Origin: Bin55 sp028819195
GTDB taxonomy: Bacteria > Pseudomonadota > Gammaproteobacteria > Pseudomonadales > Azotimanducaceae
Assembly: GCA_028819195.1 (NCBI GenBank)
Contig: JAPPMF010000006.1
Location: forward strand, 1-29,643
DNA: 29,643 bases
Direction: 5' to 3'
Shown: positions 15,389-22,823 of the stretch, one piece after another
How the letters are laid out: the number at the start of each line of letters is the position of its first letter
How positions within the stretch are numbered: position 1 is the first letter of the stretch
Notes under the pieces: model-generated
Databases searched by the model: none
Told to the model about the DNA's origin: nothing
What the model saw: the letters and a program-made list of their open reading frames with translations, nothing else
Program-made: the position numbers and the translations under genes

Positions 15389-16099
15389 GTGAAAATCTTT
15401 CTTGATCCCAGACTAGGATCCGTACAAGAGTTGGTCACTTATAGTGATACGCTTGTTTCCGTGCACGAGAACTTTTCAATTACCGAAGACTACCGTCCGA
15501 ACGCTAAACTACCGGTTGATTTTCGCGAATTAGATGAACATGAGGTTAACCAATTCACTGGTTCGCTCGACGAACTCTCAGTAGACGATGAATTGAATTT
15601 TGCTGCGATCTTTCCTTGTGACCCGCAATCTGATCAAACCCTAGATTTCTCACCCTTTGTGAGTTTATCTCAGATTAACGTTCTCAATCCTTCGGTCGAC
15701 CAAGCCAATAGTCCATCGATAACGCTAGACAGAGTATCGGGGTTCAAATTAGGTTTACACTTAGATACCTGGGATGAACACGACATAAACTCACGATGGA
15801 AGAGTCGAAACCGAATCGTGGTTAATCGGGGTCCCGCCGATCGTTATGTTTATTTGGTAATGGTTCCCATTGAAGAAATGGCAAGGAGCATAAGGCCGTT
15901 GAAAGACATACATCCCTGTGAGGTTGCGGACACGTACTTAGAGCGAACAGAAAGTCCTACTCCAACGTTGCGCGTATTGCAGCGACCAGACGTAGCGTAT
16001 GTAGTTAGCACCGAGCGTATCGTCCATGATGCTAGCGTGTGTCCTCGGCACGACCAAGCCGAGAGTCGACATTACCTAGGTCACTTCGTTAAACCGTAA
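15389..16099 (+). CDS. Possible Fe(II)/2-oxoglutarate-type peptide hydroxylase
   Basis: A 236-residue protein with a GTG start 97 bp after the maturase. The second half shows GFKLGLHLDTWDEHD, in which His124 and Asp126 form an HxD pair, then NRIVVNRGPADRYVYLV (strand and turn). A later segment, VVSTERIVHDAS, has His213 as a candidate third iron ligand. This spacing fits double-stranded beta-helix oxygenases. The first 110 residues are unlike anything I recognise. As the third gene of the precursor-maturase set it may hydroxylate the peptide, as other hydroxylases do in FxsB-type clusters. The family assignment is inference; a different cupin-like role is possible. Confidence 0.5.
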   Translation: MKIFLDPRLGSVQELVTYSDTLVSVHENFSITEDYRPNAKLPVDFRELDEHEVNQFTGSLDELSVDDELNFAAIFPCDPQSDQTLDFSPFVSLSQINVLNPSVDQANSPSITLDRVSGFKLGLHLDTWDEHDINSRWKSRNRIVVNRGPADRYVYLVMVPIEEMARSIRPLKDIHPCEVADTYLERTESPTPTLRVLQRPDVAYVVSTERIVHDASVCPRHDQAESRHYLGHFVKP

Positions 16100-16135
16100 T
16101 TCACCAATGTGGAAATCGGCAAGTACCGAAAGAGT

Positions 16136-16176
16136 CACTACTTGTAAGTAGTGCTCAACTTGTTAGCAAGTTGAGC
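16136..16176. terminator. Two adjacent hairpins between convergent genes
   Basis: CACTACT/AGTAGTG around TGTA (16136-16153) and GCTCAACTTG/CAAGTTGAGC around TTAG (16153-16176) are both perfect and share base 16153. They lie between the oxygenase-like gene and the YciI-like gene, which face each other, and probably stop transcription from both sides. U tracts are weak. Confidence 0.5.
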
Positions 16177-16214
16177 TGCGTATAGTTGTGAGTTTTACAA
16201 CCAGCCTAGGATTA

Positions 16215-16514
16215 CTAGTCGGGTCGACCCGTTCTCCAATCCCACATTCGGATTTGAACGTCCGAAAGTGTACCTGCTTTGCAGTACGAGCTATCATCAA
16301 CGAACGCACGTACAGCGTCCAATGAAGGTGCTTCGACAATGAGTAAGAAACCATCAGCCGTATCGAAGTCACGTTCGTGAGTCGGACCGGCGTTATGAAC
16401 AATAACATCTGGATGATCAGGATGATTACGCAAGAAGTCAGCAAAGGCTAGCTGCTCGTCACTACCGGTCTTGACACGGCCAGGTTTATGTGAGGTATTA
16501 ACAATAAAAAACAT
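16215..16514 (-). CDS. YciI-like small enzyme or stress protein
   Basis: A 99-residue protein of the YCII family. Visible landmarks are an early strand MFFIVNTSHKPG, VIVHNAGPTHE in the central part, then ADGFLLIVEAPSLDAVRAFV, the family's signature GxLLIVEAxSxxxA helix, and DDSSYCKAGTLSDVQIRMW at the end. YciI proteins form a ferredoxin-like dimer with a His-Asp pair; His in the first part of this protein could match. The reaction is not established. It follows the NCS2 permease by 37 bp on the same strand and is probably its operon partner. Confidence 0.8.
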   Translation of the reverse strand: MFFIVNTSHKPGRVKTGSDEQLAFADFLRNHPDHPDVIVHNAGPTHERDFDTADGFLLIVEAPSLDAVRAFVDDSSYCKAGTLSDVQIRMWDWRTGRPD

Positions 16515-16551
16515 ATAGGGAGTCTTTAAATTTGATTACAAAATTCATATT

Positions 16552-18336
16552 TTACTCCGTGCTTGGCAAGTGTTTTTTATCCATGCGAACGGTAACAATA
16601 TCAGTTTCGTAATACTGTTGATGCCGAACTGAAGAAGCCAAGTGTCGCAGGAGTCGTAAGGAAATGTCCTGTTCAATCATCGCGGCTGCATTCGCTTCAC
16701 CTAGAATTGCAATCCGATCCTGAATGTTGTCTACACCTTTACCAGACACGAACTCTAAGACCACGCCCCGGTCCTCGTTGTGTACCGTTAATTGCAAACG
16801 TCTTCCCTTGTCAGTCCCTAGTTCATCTTTTCGAAGCATAGTTAACCAAACTTCCTCACAGACAGCATTGACTCGTTCCACCATTTGAAGATCCCAACGT
16901 GTTTTAGATGCAAGTGAATCGATGAATTCGCTTATCTGCTGCAAGGCAGAAGCATCGAATCCTACTTCTTTTCTGTGTCGGCGTGGCTTTGTCAGTTCAA
17001 GTAAGAGGGTTAAAACAATGGCAACAATTCCACCGGCGAGCATCCCATTTTGTAGGAGCGCATGTAATAATTCAGGAACTTGATCAATCACTATTGTCTG
17101 GGTCTGAAATGCCACTCCAGCCCAGAAGGAAACGCCGACAATCAATCCTTTACGATAATCAATTTTGTCTTGTAATATCACCCGTACCCCGATCACGAAA
17201 ATCGTAGCCATCGTGACGGTGATAAAGGCTGCGACAACCGGACCCGGGATTGCCAATATTACCGCGAGAGCTTTTGGGAATAAAGCTAGCAAGATTAGTA
17301 GTATTCCTAGGGTGATGCCGATACGCCTAGAGCTCACTCCGCTGATTTCGACCATGGATGCGCCAGCTGGTCGAAAGCCAAGTGGCATTGTGCACGCGAG
17401 ACCCGACAACAAGTTACCAAATGCATCTCCCGCGATCGCACCTTGCACAGCGCGAAAGTCTACTGCTTTTTTATCCTCATAAGAAACTTGTTGAATCCCA
17501 ACTGCACCACTAATGGTTTGCATGGTGCATACCAAGGCAACCAAGACGAATGCAGGAAGCAAGACCCAAAACTCAGATTTGAATTGCAAATCTAAGAAAA
17601 CAGCTTCAAATTTCGGTAAACCAATCCAAGCAGCGTTAGCGACACGTTCAATGTCGTATAGACCAAACAAACCGCCGACGATTGAGCCAAGGACGATTCC
17701 GACAATAGGTCCCCAAAACCTCATGACATTTTTTCCAACCATCGTGATACCAACAATGAGAACCATGGTGGCGAACGCGCTAATCCCAGCGCCAATGAGC
17801 GAGAAGTCTCCCAAACCAAAGTTAGATTGGTCAAATAGCACCGGCATAATCGTGATTGGTGTCAGCATGAGAACAGTACCAGTTACGGTCGGACTCAACA
17901 TGCGGCGTAAGAAAGAGAGGTGTGTGGAAAGTAAGAACTCCACCAACGCGAGACACACTACCAAGGTTGCTAACAAAGCAGGACCACCCGCCGACAGAGC
18001 TGCAATACTAACGGCGATAGCAGCTATAGCTGGCCCGACAGCAAGAATGTAACCTGCCCCGATCCGACTAATCCGTCGCGCTTGAACGATTGCGGTGATT
18101 CCAGAAATAGCAACTGAAGCAAATACAGCCCACTGTAGAACTGCTTCTGATTGACCCGCGGCGCGAAAAACGACCGTAGGAATCATGATCACGCCCGGTA
18201 GCACAAGGCAGGCAATTTGTGCGGCAACTCCAACGTTTACAGAAATAGGAGTTGCCGTGTCCGGATGACGATTTAAACGAGAGTTGTCGTTTGATTCTTT
18301 GAGCTTCATTGCTTTACGACTAGGGCAGCACTGCAC
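16552..18336 (-). CDS. NCS2 xanthine/uracil permease fused to an RsbW-like ATPase domain
   Basis: A 594-residue protein. Residues about 35-450 form roughly 12-14 membrane helices of the nucleobase-cation symporter-2 type, with SPTVTGTVLMLTPITI and AGDAFGNLLSGLACTMP among the recognisable segments. The C-terminal part (about 460-590) is soluble and looks like an RsbW/SpoIIAB-type HATPase: N-box-like NAVCEEVWLTML, then a degenerate Gly-box region and ISLRLLRHLASSVRHQQ, with VTVRMDK as the last strand. This fusion is unusual and suggests phospho-switch control of uptake. Substrate cannot be read. The GTG at 18336 is the longest start; ATG at 18309 (MKLKESN) is also possible because neither has a strong ribosome site. 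Confidence 0.85.
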   Translation of the reverse strand: MQCCPSRKAMKLKESNDNSRLNRHPDTATPISVNVGVAAQIACLVLPGVIMIPTVVFRAAGQSEAVLQWAVFASVAISGITAIVQARRISRIGAGYILAVGPAIAAIAVSIAALSAGGPALLATLVVCLALVEFLLSTHLSFLRRMLSPTVTGTVLMLTPITIMPVLFDQSNFGLGDFSLIGAGISAFATMVLIVGITMVGKNVMRFWGPIVGIVLGSIVGGLFGLYDIERVANAAWIGLPKFEAVFLDLQFKSEFWVLLPAFVLVALVCTMQTISGAVGIQQVSYEDKKAVDFRAVQGAIAGDAFGNLLSGLACTMPLGFRPAGASMVEISGVSSRRIGITLGILLILLALFPKALAVILAIPGPVVAAFITVTMATIFVIGVRVILQDKIDYRKGLIVGVSFWAGVAFQTQTIVIDQVPELLHALLQNGMLAGGIVAIVLTLLLELTKPRRHRKEVGFDASALQQISEFIDSLASKTRWDLQMVERVNAVCEEVWLTMLRKDELGTDKGRRLQLTVHNEDRGVVLEFVSGKGVDNIQDRIAILGEANAAAMIEQDISLRLLRHLASSVRHQQYYETDIVTVRMDKKHLPSTE

Positions 18337-18382
18337 CTAGCTAGTATTCTGAAATGAATTATCTCGACGAAAAAGCTAAAGT

Positions 18383-18421
18383 TTGTTGTATATTTAACAA
18401 ATTTTGTTCAATATACAACAA
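18383..18421. promoter_or_regulatory. 39-bp near-perfect palindrome upstream of the NCS2 permease gene
   Basis: TTGTTGTATATT (18383-18394) and AATATACAACAA (18410-18421) are perfect 12-bp arms. The 15-base spacer is itself palindromic (AACAAA/TTTTGTT), so 18 of 19 pairs match. It lies 47 bp before the permease start. It could be an operator, or an A/T-rich terminator for the MNT gene that ends at 18509 and is read in the same direction. Confidence 0.55.
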
Positions 18422-18508
18422 TAAACTAGAGGATTCGTCGTCGGGACGAGACAATGTACAGAATTTACAAGTTGAATGTAACCTGGTACACTGCAGGCAA
18501 ATCGAGTA

Positions 18509-18844
18509 CTAAGGACCTTGTTTATCCGTTGAACTTGGAATGAGTACGACATGTCGAGCTTCGATTTCTTTGTGAAACCGCTCGGGAAGCTTGGACCAGT
18601 CCCGGACTTCCACAAAAAAAGGAATCCAGGACTCTCGTAACGCATTTCTCAATCCAGCCATTTGCATAAACGGAATTTCCGATAAGTCAGGCGCTCTTAA
18701 AACCAAATCAAGATCACTGCCGTCATGACTACGACCATTGACACGACTACCATAAGCCCAAACTTCGACTCCGGGAACATAAAAACGCAACATCGGTTCG
18801 AGGATATTGCGATGCTTTTCTGACAAGTGTAATTCTTTAGGCAT
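18509..18844 (-). CDS. mntA: MNT-type nucleotidyltransferase antitoxin
   Basis: About 111 residues when started at the second of two ATGs (18844), which is five bases after AGGAG; the first ATG (18847) sits too close. The nucleotidyltransferase motif is complete: WAYGSRVNGRSHDGSDLDLVL gives GSx10DxD, with the third Asp or Glu expected in VEVRDW. Proteins of this family modify their HEPN toxin partner by adding AMP to a Tyr in its active site. The gene overlaps the end of the HEPN gene by eight bases. The order toxin then antitoxin on one transcript is usual for this pair. Confidence 0.9.
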   Translation of the reverse strand: MPKELHLSEKHRNILEPMLRFYVPGVEVWAYGSRVNGRSHDGSDLDLVLRAPDLSEIPFMQMAGLRNALRESWIPFFVEVRDWSKLPERFHKEIEARHVVLIPSSTDKQGP

Positions 18845-19163
18845 CATTGCTCCTTTCGATTGTGTCAGCGAGTAACTTAGCATTTTCTATAAATAGGGGT
18901 AACTGTTTTAAAGTGTTTTCTGCAAACTTTTCTCCGTACTCGTGTGCCGTATCATTGCGTAGGTCTCGATATCCTAGCCAACGTTCGGTCGTTCCTACAT
19001 CCATCAAACCGCTACGGTTCCCTTGCCGGAAGAGATCCTTGAAAGTTAGTGAATCAGCCTTCTTATTGCTAGAGAGATAAGGTGCAAGGAGTTTACGCAT
19101 TAACTTGCCACATTGTTCGATCACTACTTCGAACTTTTTGATACATGACACGACTCTTTTCAT
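18837..19163 (-). CDS. hepT: HEPN-domain toxin (HepT-like RNase)
   Basis: About 108 residues from ATG at 19163, chosen because it has AAGGAG with good spacing; a longer start at 19199 lacks this. The all-helical protein carries RNDTAHEYG, an exact R-x4-H-x-Y motif. In HepT the Arg and His cut RNA and the Tyr is the site AMPylated by MntA. WLGYRDLRNDTAHEY is the typical family signature. The pair with the downstream MNT gene is a type VII toxin-antitoxin module, likely to stabilise the element or limit phage growth. Confidence 0.9.
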   Translation of the reverse strand: MKRVVSCIKKFEVVIEQCGKLMRKLLAPYLSSNKKADSLTFKDLFRQGNRSGLMDVGTTERWLGYRDLRNDTAHEYGEKFAENTLKQLPLFIENAKLLADTIERSNDA

Positions 19164-19274
19164 ATTCAGCTCCTTCCTCTTCGCTAGACTGAAGGACATC
19201 GCGCAAGTACTCTTTTAATGCTGCAGTATATCTCTTACACGAAATTACTGACAGTCCTTGATTGATCGATCCTT

Positions 19275-19808
19275 TTAATATCTCTCAAAATCGCTAGACC
19301 ATATGTTTGTTTTCACTAATAAAGCATAGAGATTTATCGACGGTAAGTTGAGAGCGCCTGCAGCTACGTTAAGAGGTACTTCCGGTGGGGACTTTTTTGC
19401 CTCTTCGGTGACGACGACTGGATCTCCCAGTAACTCAGCTTCTACTATCAATGCTGTGGCTAAAACGTATGGATCTGCTTCCTGTCTGTTAAATGGTTTG
19501 CTAGTGTCTATGATGAGCTGAGCAACGGAGTCGTTCATCACCTTCTTCACTTCTTCGAAACAGTTCCCAAATTTACATCCCTTTTCCTTGTTTTTTCTCG
19601 CCCAAATCAAGGGTAGATCTGCGTTTTGTTCTGGGTACTGTTCAAGCTCAACTAGCACCTTGGGTGGATATGTAAGACCTTCATGTTCACAAAGTTGGGT
19701 TAACTCATCAAAAACTGTTTGTTGATTACTCTGACCTCGGACGAGATGCTTAACTTTGATTATTGAAGAGGTGTCAAATACAAATATTTTGCCCGATGGA
19801 ATATCCAT
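19275..19808 (-). CDS. PIN-like DUF4411 protein
   Basis: A 177-residue protein of the DUF4411 type. FVFDTSSIIKVKH near the N-terminus provides the first acidic residue of a PIN-like fold, LVELEQYP a second, and QEADPYVLATALI a third, followed by VVVTEEAKKSPP. These acidic residues would bind metal for RNA cleavage. Its ATG immediately follows the stop of the ImmA-like gene (TAG then ATG), so the two are co-expressed. In related pairs the ImmA/IrrE-type protein and DUF4411 are usually found together and act as a toxin-antitoxin-like unit, though which is the toxin is unsettled here. Confidence 0.75.
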   Translation of the reverse strand: MDIPSGKIFVFDTSSIIKVKHLVRGQSNQQTVFDELTQLCEHEGLTYPPKVLVELEQYPEQNADLPLIWARKNKEKGCKFGNCFEEVKKVMNDSVAQLIIDTSKPFNRQEADPYVLATALIVEAELLGDPVVVTEEAKKSPPEVPLNVAAGALNLPSINLYALLVKTNIWSSDFERY

Positions 19809-20972
19809 CTAGACTAACTCATCTGACGAAACTCTAACATAGTCCCAGATATCTAGTTCAGAGATAATACCTGCGCTGTATGCTTCCCGAACTAACGAAA
19901 GGCAACTTCCATAGGTGTCTTGACGACAAACGGCGCGAGTACGTTTATCATTGAGTTTACTTTGACCACCTTTCCCCTTCCGATCAAATTTAACCTCTAG
20001 TCGTCTATAGTCCTCCCATTGAGCAGATCCAATCTCGATCAATCGAATCAGAGCAGCTTTTCTGCTAACAGACAATTTGTTTGCAATCTTCCCAGCTCTC
20101 TTGATTGGATCTGGTTCGTGTATGCTTTTGTTGAACTCTACAAAATTTTGTTTAGGCATTAAAAAGGACGCTGCAAATTTTTCACACCATCTCTCTATGT
20201 AATCATTGGTGGCATGATTGGACATTTCGTCATAAGCTTCAGCGCAAGCAGAACTAGTTCGTGTGAGGATATGTCCGAGTTCATGAAAAAGAGTGTAGTT
20301 TCTAACTGATGCGTTCCAGGTTGTACTAACACCTATGGCTGGGGGAGTACCTGTTACTATCGAAAATCCCCGAATCAGCTCTTTTTCAGCCTTAACTTCG
20401 TCCAAAAATTCCTTCTCATTTCGTTCTATTCCTATTGGGTAGAGGAAGACTAGAATTCCCATTTTTTCTACCAAAACTCTCCAGTTTCGGAAAGCCGTAG
20501 AAGCAGATGTCCATGACATTTGTGTGTCAAACGAGACCCCAAAGTACTCTTTTCGAATCTTATCTGCAATGCTTTCGGGATCTTCGTTGGATGAATAATT
20601 TGGGTAAGAACTTCCAAAGACTCCCAATTCTTCTTGAATATCACCAATGAATTTTTTGACACGAACCGCGTCGCGAATCGCATGTCTCGCTGTCGGTGAC
20701 AAGTTTTGGTTTATCACACCACCAGAAGATCTCAATTCGACGACTAGTTCTGAAGTAGGTGGTGGAGAGTCCATAAAAAATACTGCGTCTGGGCGTTTTA
20801 ATCTTGACGCGAGTCGTTTGAATTGCGTTAGATTAGGTTGTTCTTTCCCGGTAATCCAGTTATCTATCGTCCCATGCGGGAAGTTAAAGTATTCGTCTAG
20901 GTTTTCCTTCGGGATACCCGAAGTCTCGACTGCCCAGGACAAGGCATGCCTGCTAATCGGTACGAAGGTCAT
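19809..20972 (-). CDS. ImmA/IrrE-family metallopeptidase with N-terminal XRE-type helix-turn-helix
   Basis: A 387-residue protein. The first about 70 residues have an XRE-type DNA-binding pattern (HALSWAVETSGIPKENLDEY, then TIDNWITGKEQPNL, in which TxxxW and Gly are typical). The central region has LFHELGHIL, the HExxH zinc-peptidase motif, followed by a downstream acid region. The C-terminal part contains helices (VSRKAALIRLIEIG). Such proteins both bind DNA and cleave repressors. The next gene is the PIN-like DUF4411 protein, and the two form a compact operon. The ATG is at 20972; the ribosome site is weak. Confidence 0.85.
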   Translation of the reverse strand: MTFVPISRHALSWAVETSGIPKENLDEYFNFPHGTIDNWITGKEQPNLTQFKRLASRLKRPDAVFFMDSPPPTSELVVELRSSGGVINQNLSPTARHAIRDAVRVKKFIGDIQEELGVFGSSYPNYSSNEDPESIADKIRKEYFGVSFDTQMSWTSASTAFRNWRVLVEKMGILVFLYPIGIERNEKEFLDEVKAEKELIRGFSIVTGTPPAIGVSTTWNASVRNYTLFHELGHILTRTSSACAEAYDEMSNHATNDYIERWCEKFAASFLMPKQNFVEFNKSIHEPDPIKRAGKIANKLSVSRKAALIRLIEIGSAQWEDYRRLEVKFDRKGKGGQSKLNDKRTRAVCRQDTYGSCLSLVREAYSAGIISELDIWDYVRVSSDELV

Positions 20973-21358
20973 TGGAGTGTGTCATGAAGTTCATGGTCGC
21001 TAATGGTCAGTACGTTAGTAGGTGACTCTATAAATTTTACTATAAGTCTGATATATAAAGGTGCATCGTATTTTCGGAAGATTCTTGTTCTTGTTGAAAT
21101 TTAATTTTCCTAAACTTTTCGCTACTCTTGCACCGAGCACAATTGAAAACTTTTAAACGATTGTCCACATTCGGAACTGTCGGACGTACATCTCAATCCA
21201 CACAAACCTAATCGTCTGTAACCTCATTGAAAAGTCCTCCCAAAATAGTCGAAGACAATGACCGTTTACAAAGTTATAAGCAACAACCGAGTAACTTGCA
21301 ACTCAAAACTAGATTCGATTTCCTAGTCAGTGAAAAAAGATATCACGGTAATTTTGGT
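20973..21358. other. 386-bp intergenic stretch between two operons
   Basis: It should hold the promoter of the ImmA-DUF4411 pair and the end of the proteasome-like gene. It is A/T-rich. I saw no RNA gene, hairpin or recognisable coding sequence. Short frames here have no ribosome site. Confidence 0.5.
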
Positions 21359-22588
21359 TTACGCGAACTGAGGACTTTGATTCACCCAGTTAAAACCATC
21401 GTCTTTTATAATCAATGCTACATCGATATGTTTCGCCAGAGAGTTAATTTTGAGCGATAACTGTTGTTCAATCAAACTCAATTGTGCCAAACTTCGAGCA
21501 ATGCGAGCCAACTCGGCGATTGGACGCGTCGCAAGAGTATTTAATACCTCCTTGACTCTGGATTGAACTAGAAACTCGTACTGAGCAAGAAGATTCTCTC
21601 CTCGAGACAGTTGATATAAAAGGTTCTCGGTAGGAATTTTTCGAGCCTCTATATCGTTTAAAGTGGTACGTAGACGTTCAAACTCAGTTGACAAAGCATC
21701 AACGACCCGACCTAGTCCTTGCTCTTGTAGACATAATTCTGGATACCGACCAGTAAGGAATCCACTTACCACTCGATTGTCAGGAAATGCCTCGATTAAT
21801 GCTTGGTTTGCATTATCAATTCGTTCTCCTCCCGATACTTTCCACTTGAATACATCACAATACTTGCCTGTTACGACTAATGTTTGCATTACAGGAAAAA
21901 ACTCCTGTTGGCCAAACCCTGCGATTACCAAACCTGAGTTCATCTCATTCTCGCAATCTAACTTGTAAATTAATAATTTTGCGATCTGTTTGAGTTGATC
22001 AATGGATTCCTGTTCTAGCGGCCACGGTTCGAATACCTTTGACACTACGGCGGAAATCTCTTCCGATAGTTCGCTAACAAATTCGTTTGCTTGTTGTTCC
22101 GAGAGTTCCTCGACATCGCCTAGGTTTGACAATTTAAGCAACTGTTGTTGAACAATTTCAGCACATAAAGTTGCTTTGCGTTGGTCATCGACTAAAGAAT
22201 TCGCGCAAAGGAGTTCAACTTCATTTTTGACCTGTATACACACAGATTGAAAATTGAGTAGAAAGTACCTTCGCTGTGCTTCGATGGGAAACATGGTGTC
22301 ATGTTGCTTTAGAAAGTTGATTAAAGCAAAACCGTACTCCTCGAGTCTTGGAAAGCAAGTATCGCCCAAAGATTCTCGAAAAACCGTAATGATCGTCTCC
22401 CATGGGATACCGAGTAACGACGCATTGTTGTACACCATCACCCCAACCGGCTGTACGTCTGATATCGAAAACAGTTGCGAACCGGTGTTGCCGCGTTTTT
22501 TGTGTACACCGTCTGAGTACACAGAGATCACACTGTCGGCTGCGAGTGCGATACCGCTCTTGTTCATTATTACCACTTCTGTTGTCAT
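21359..22588 (-). CDS. Proteasome-like Ntn hydrolase
   Basis: A 409-residue protein. It starts MTTEVVIMNKSGIALAADS, the pattern of Ntn hydrolases of the proteasome beta/HslV/Anbu type, in which a Thr after the initiator Met becomes the nucleophile and ALAADS is the first strand-turn. VGVMVYNNASLLGIPWE, which follows, fits the family's Gly-rich strand. The C-terminal half has a long helical section and ends with HIDVALIIKDDGFNWV, which matches the remnant at 11658-11940. The ATG has a strong ribosome site (GGGAGGAG). Related bacterial proteins are conserved but their substrate is unknown. It stands alone on its strand. Confidence 0.75.
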   Translation of the reverse strand: MTTEVVIMNKSGIALAADSVISVYSDGVHKKRGNTGSQLFSISDVQPVGVMVYNNASLLGIPWETIITVFRESLGDTCFPRLEEYGFALINFLKQHDTMFPIEAQRRYFLLNFQSVCIQVKNEVELLCANSLVDDQRKATLCAEIVQQQLLKLSNLGDVEELSEQQANEFVSELSEEISAVVSKVFEPWPLEQESIDQLKQIAKLLIYKLDCENEMNSGLVIAGFGQQEFFPVMQTLVVTGKYCDVFKWKVSGGERIDNANQALIEAFPDNRVVSGFLTGRYPELCLQEQGLGRVVDALSTEFERLRTTLNDIEARKIPTENLLYQLSRGENLLAQYEFLVQSRVKEVLNTLATRPIAELARIARSLAQLSLIEQQLSLKINSLAKHIDVALIIKDDGFNWVNQSPQFA

Positions 22589-22823
22589 GTTCTATTCTCC
22601 TCCCTTATATATTTTGTATATTTGAACAGTTAAACCTTATATTGTGTGTATAGACAGTTTAATTAAATTTCAAGGGAGAAATTGAATTTTTTGAAAAATT
22701 TGTATTTTTGTTCATTTTTCAGCAAAACAAAGAGAAATCGTGGTCGCGAATCGACTACGAGTAAGGGTGGTTGAGGATGTGTAAACCACTAACGACAGTA
22801 TCTCGTACTATCACTAAGTGATT

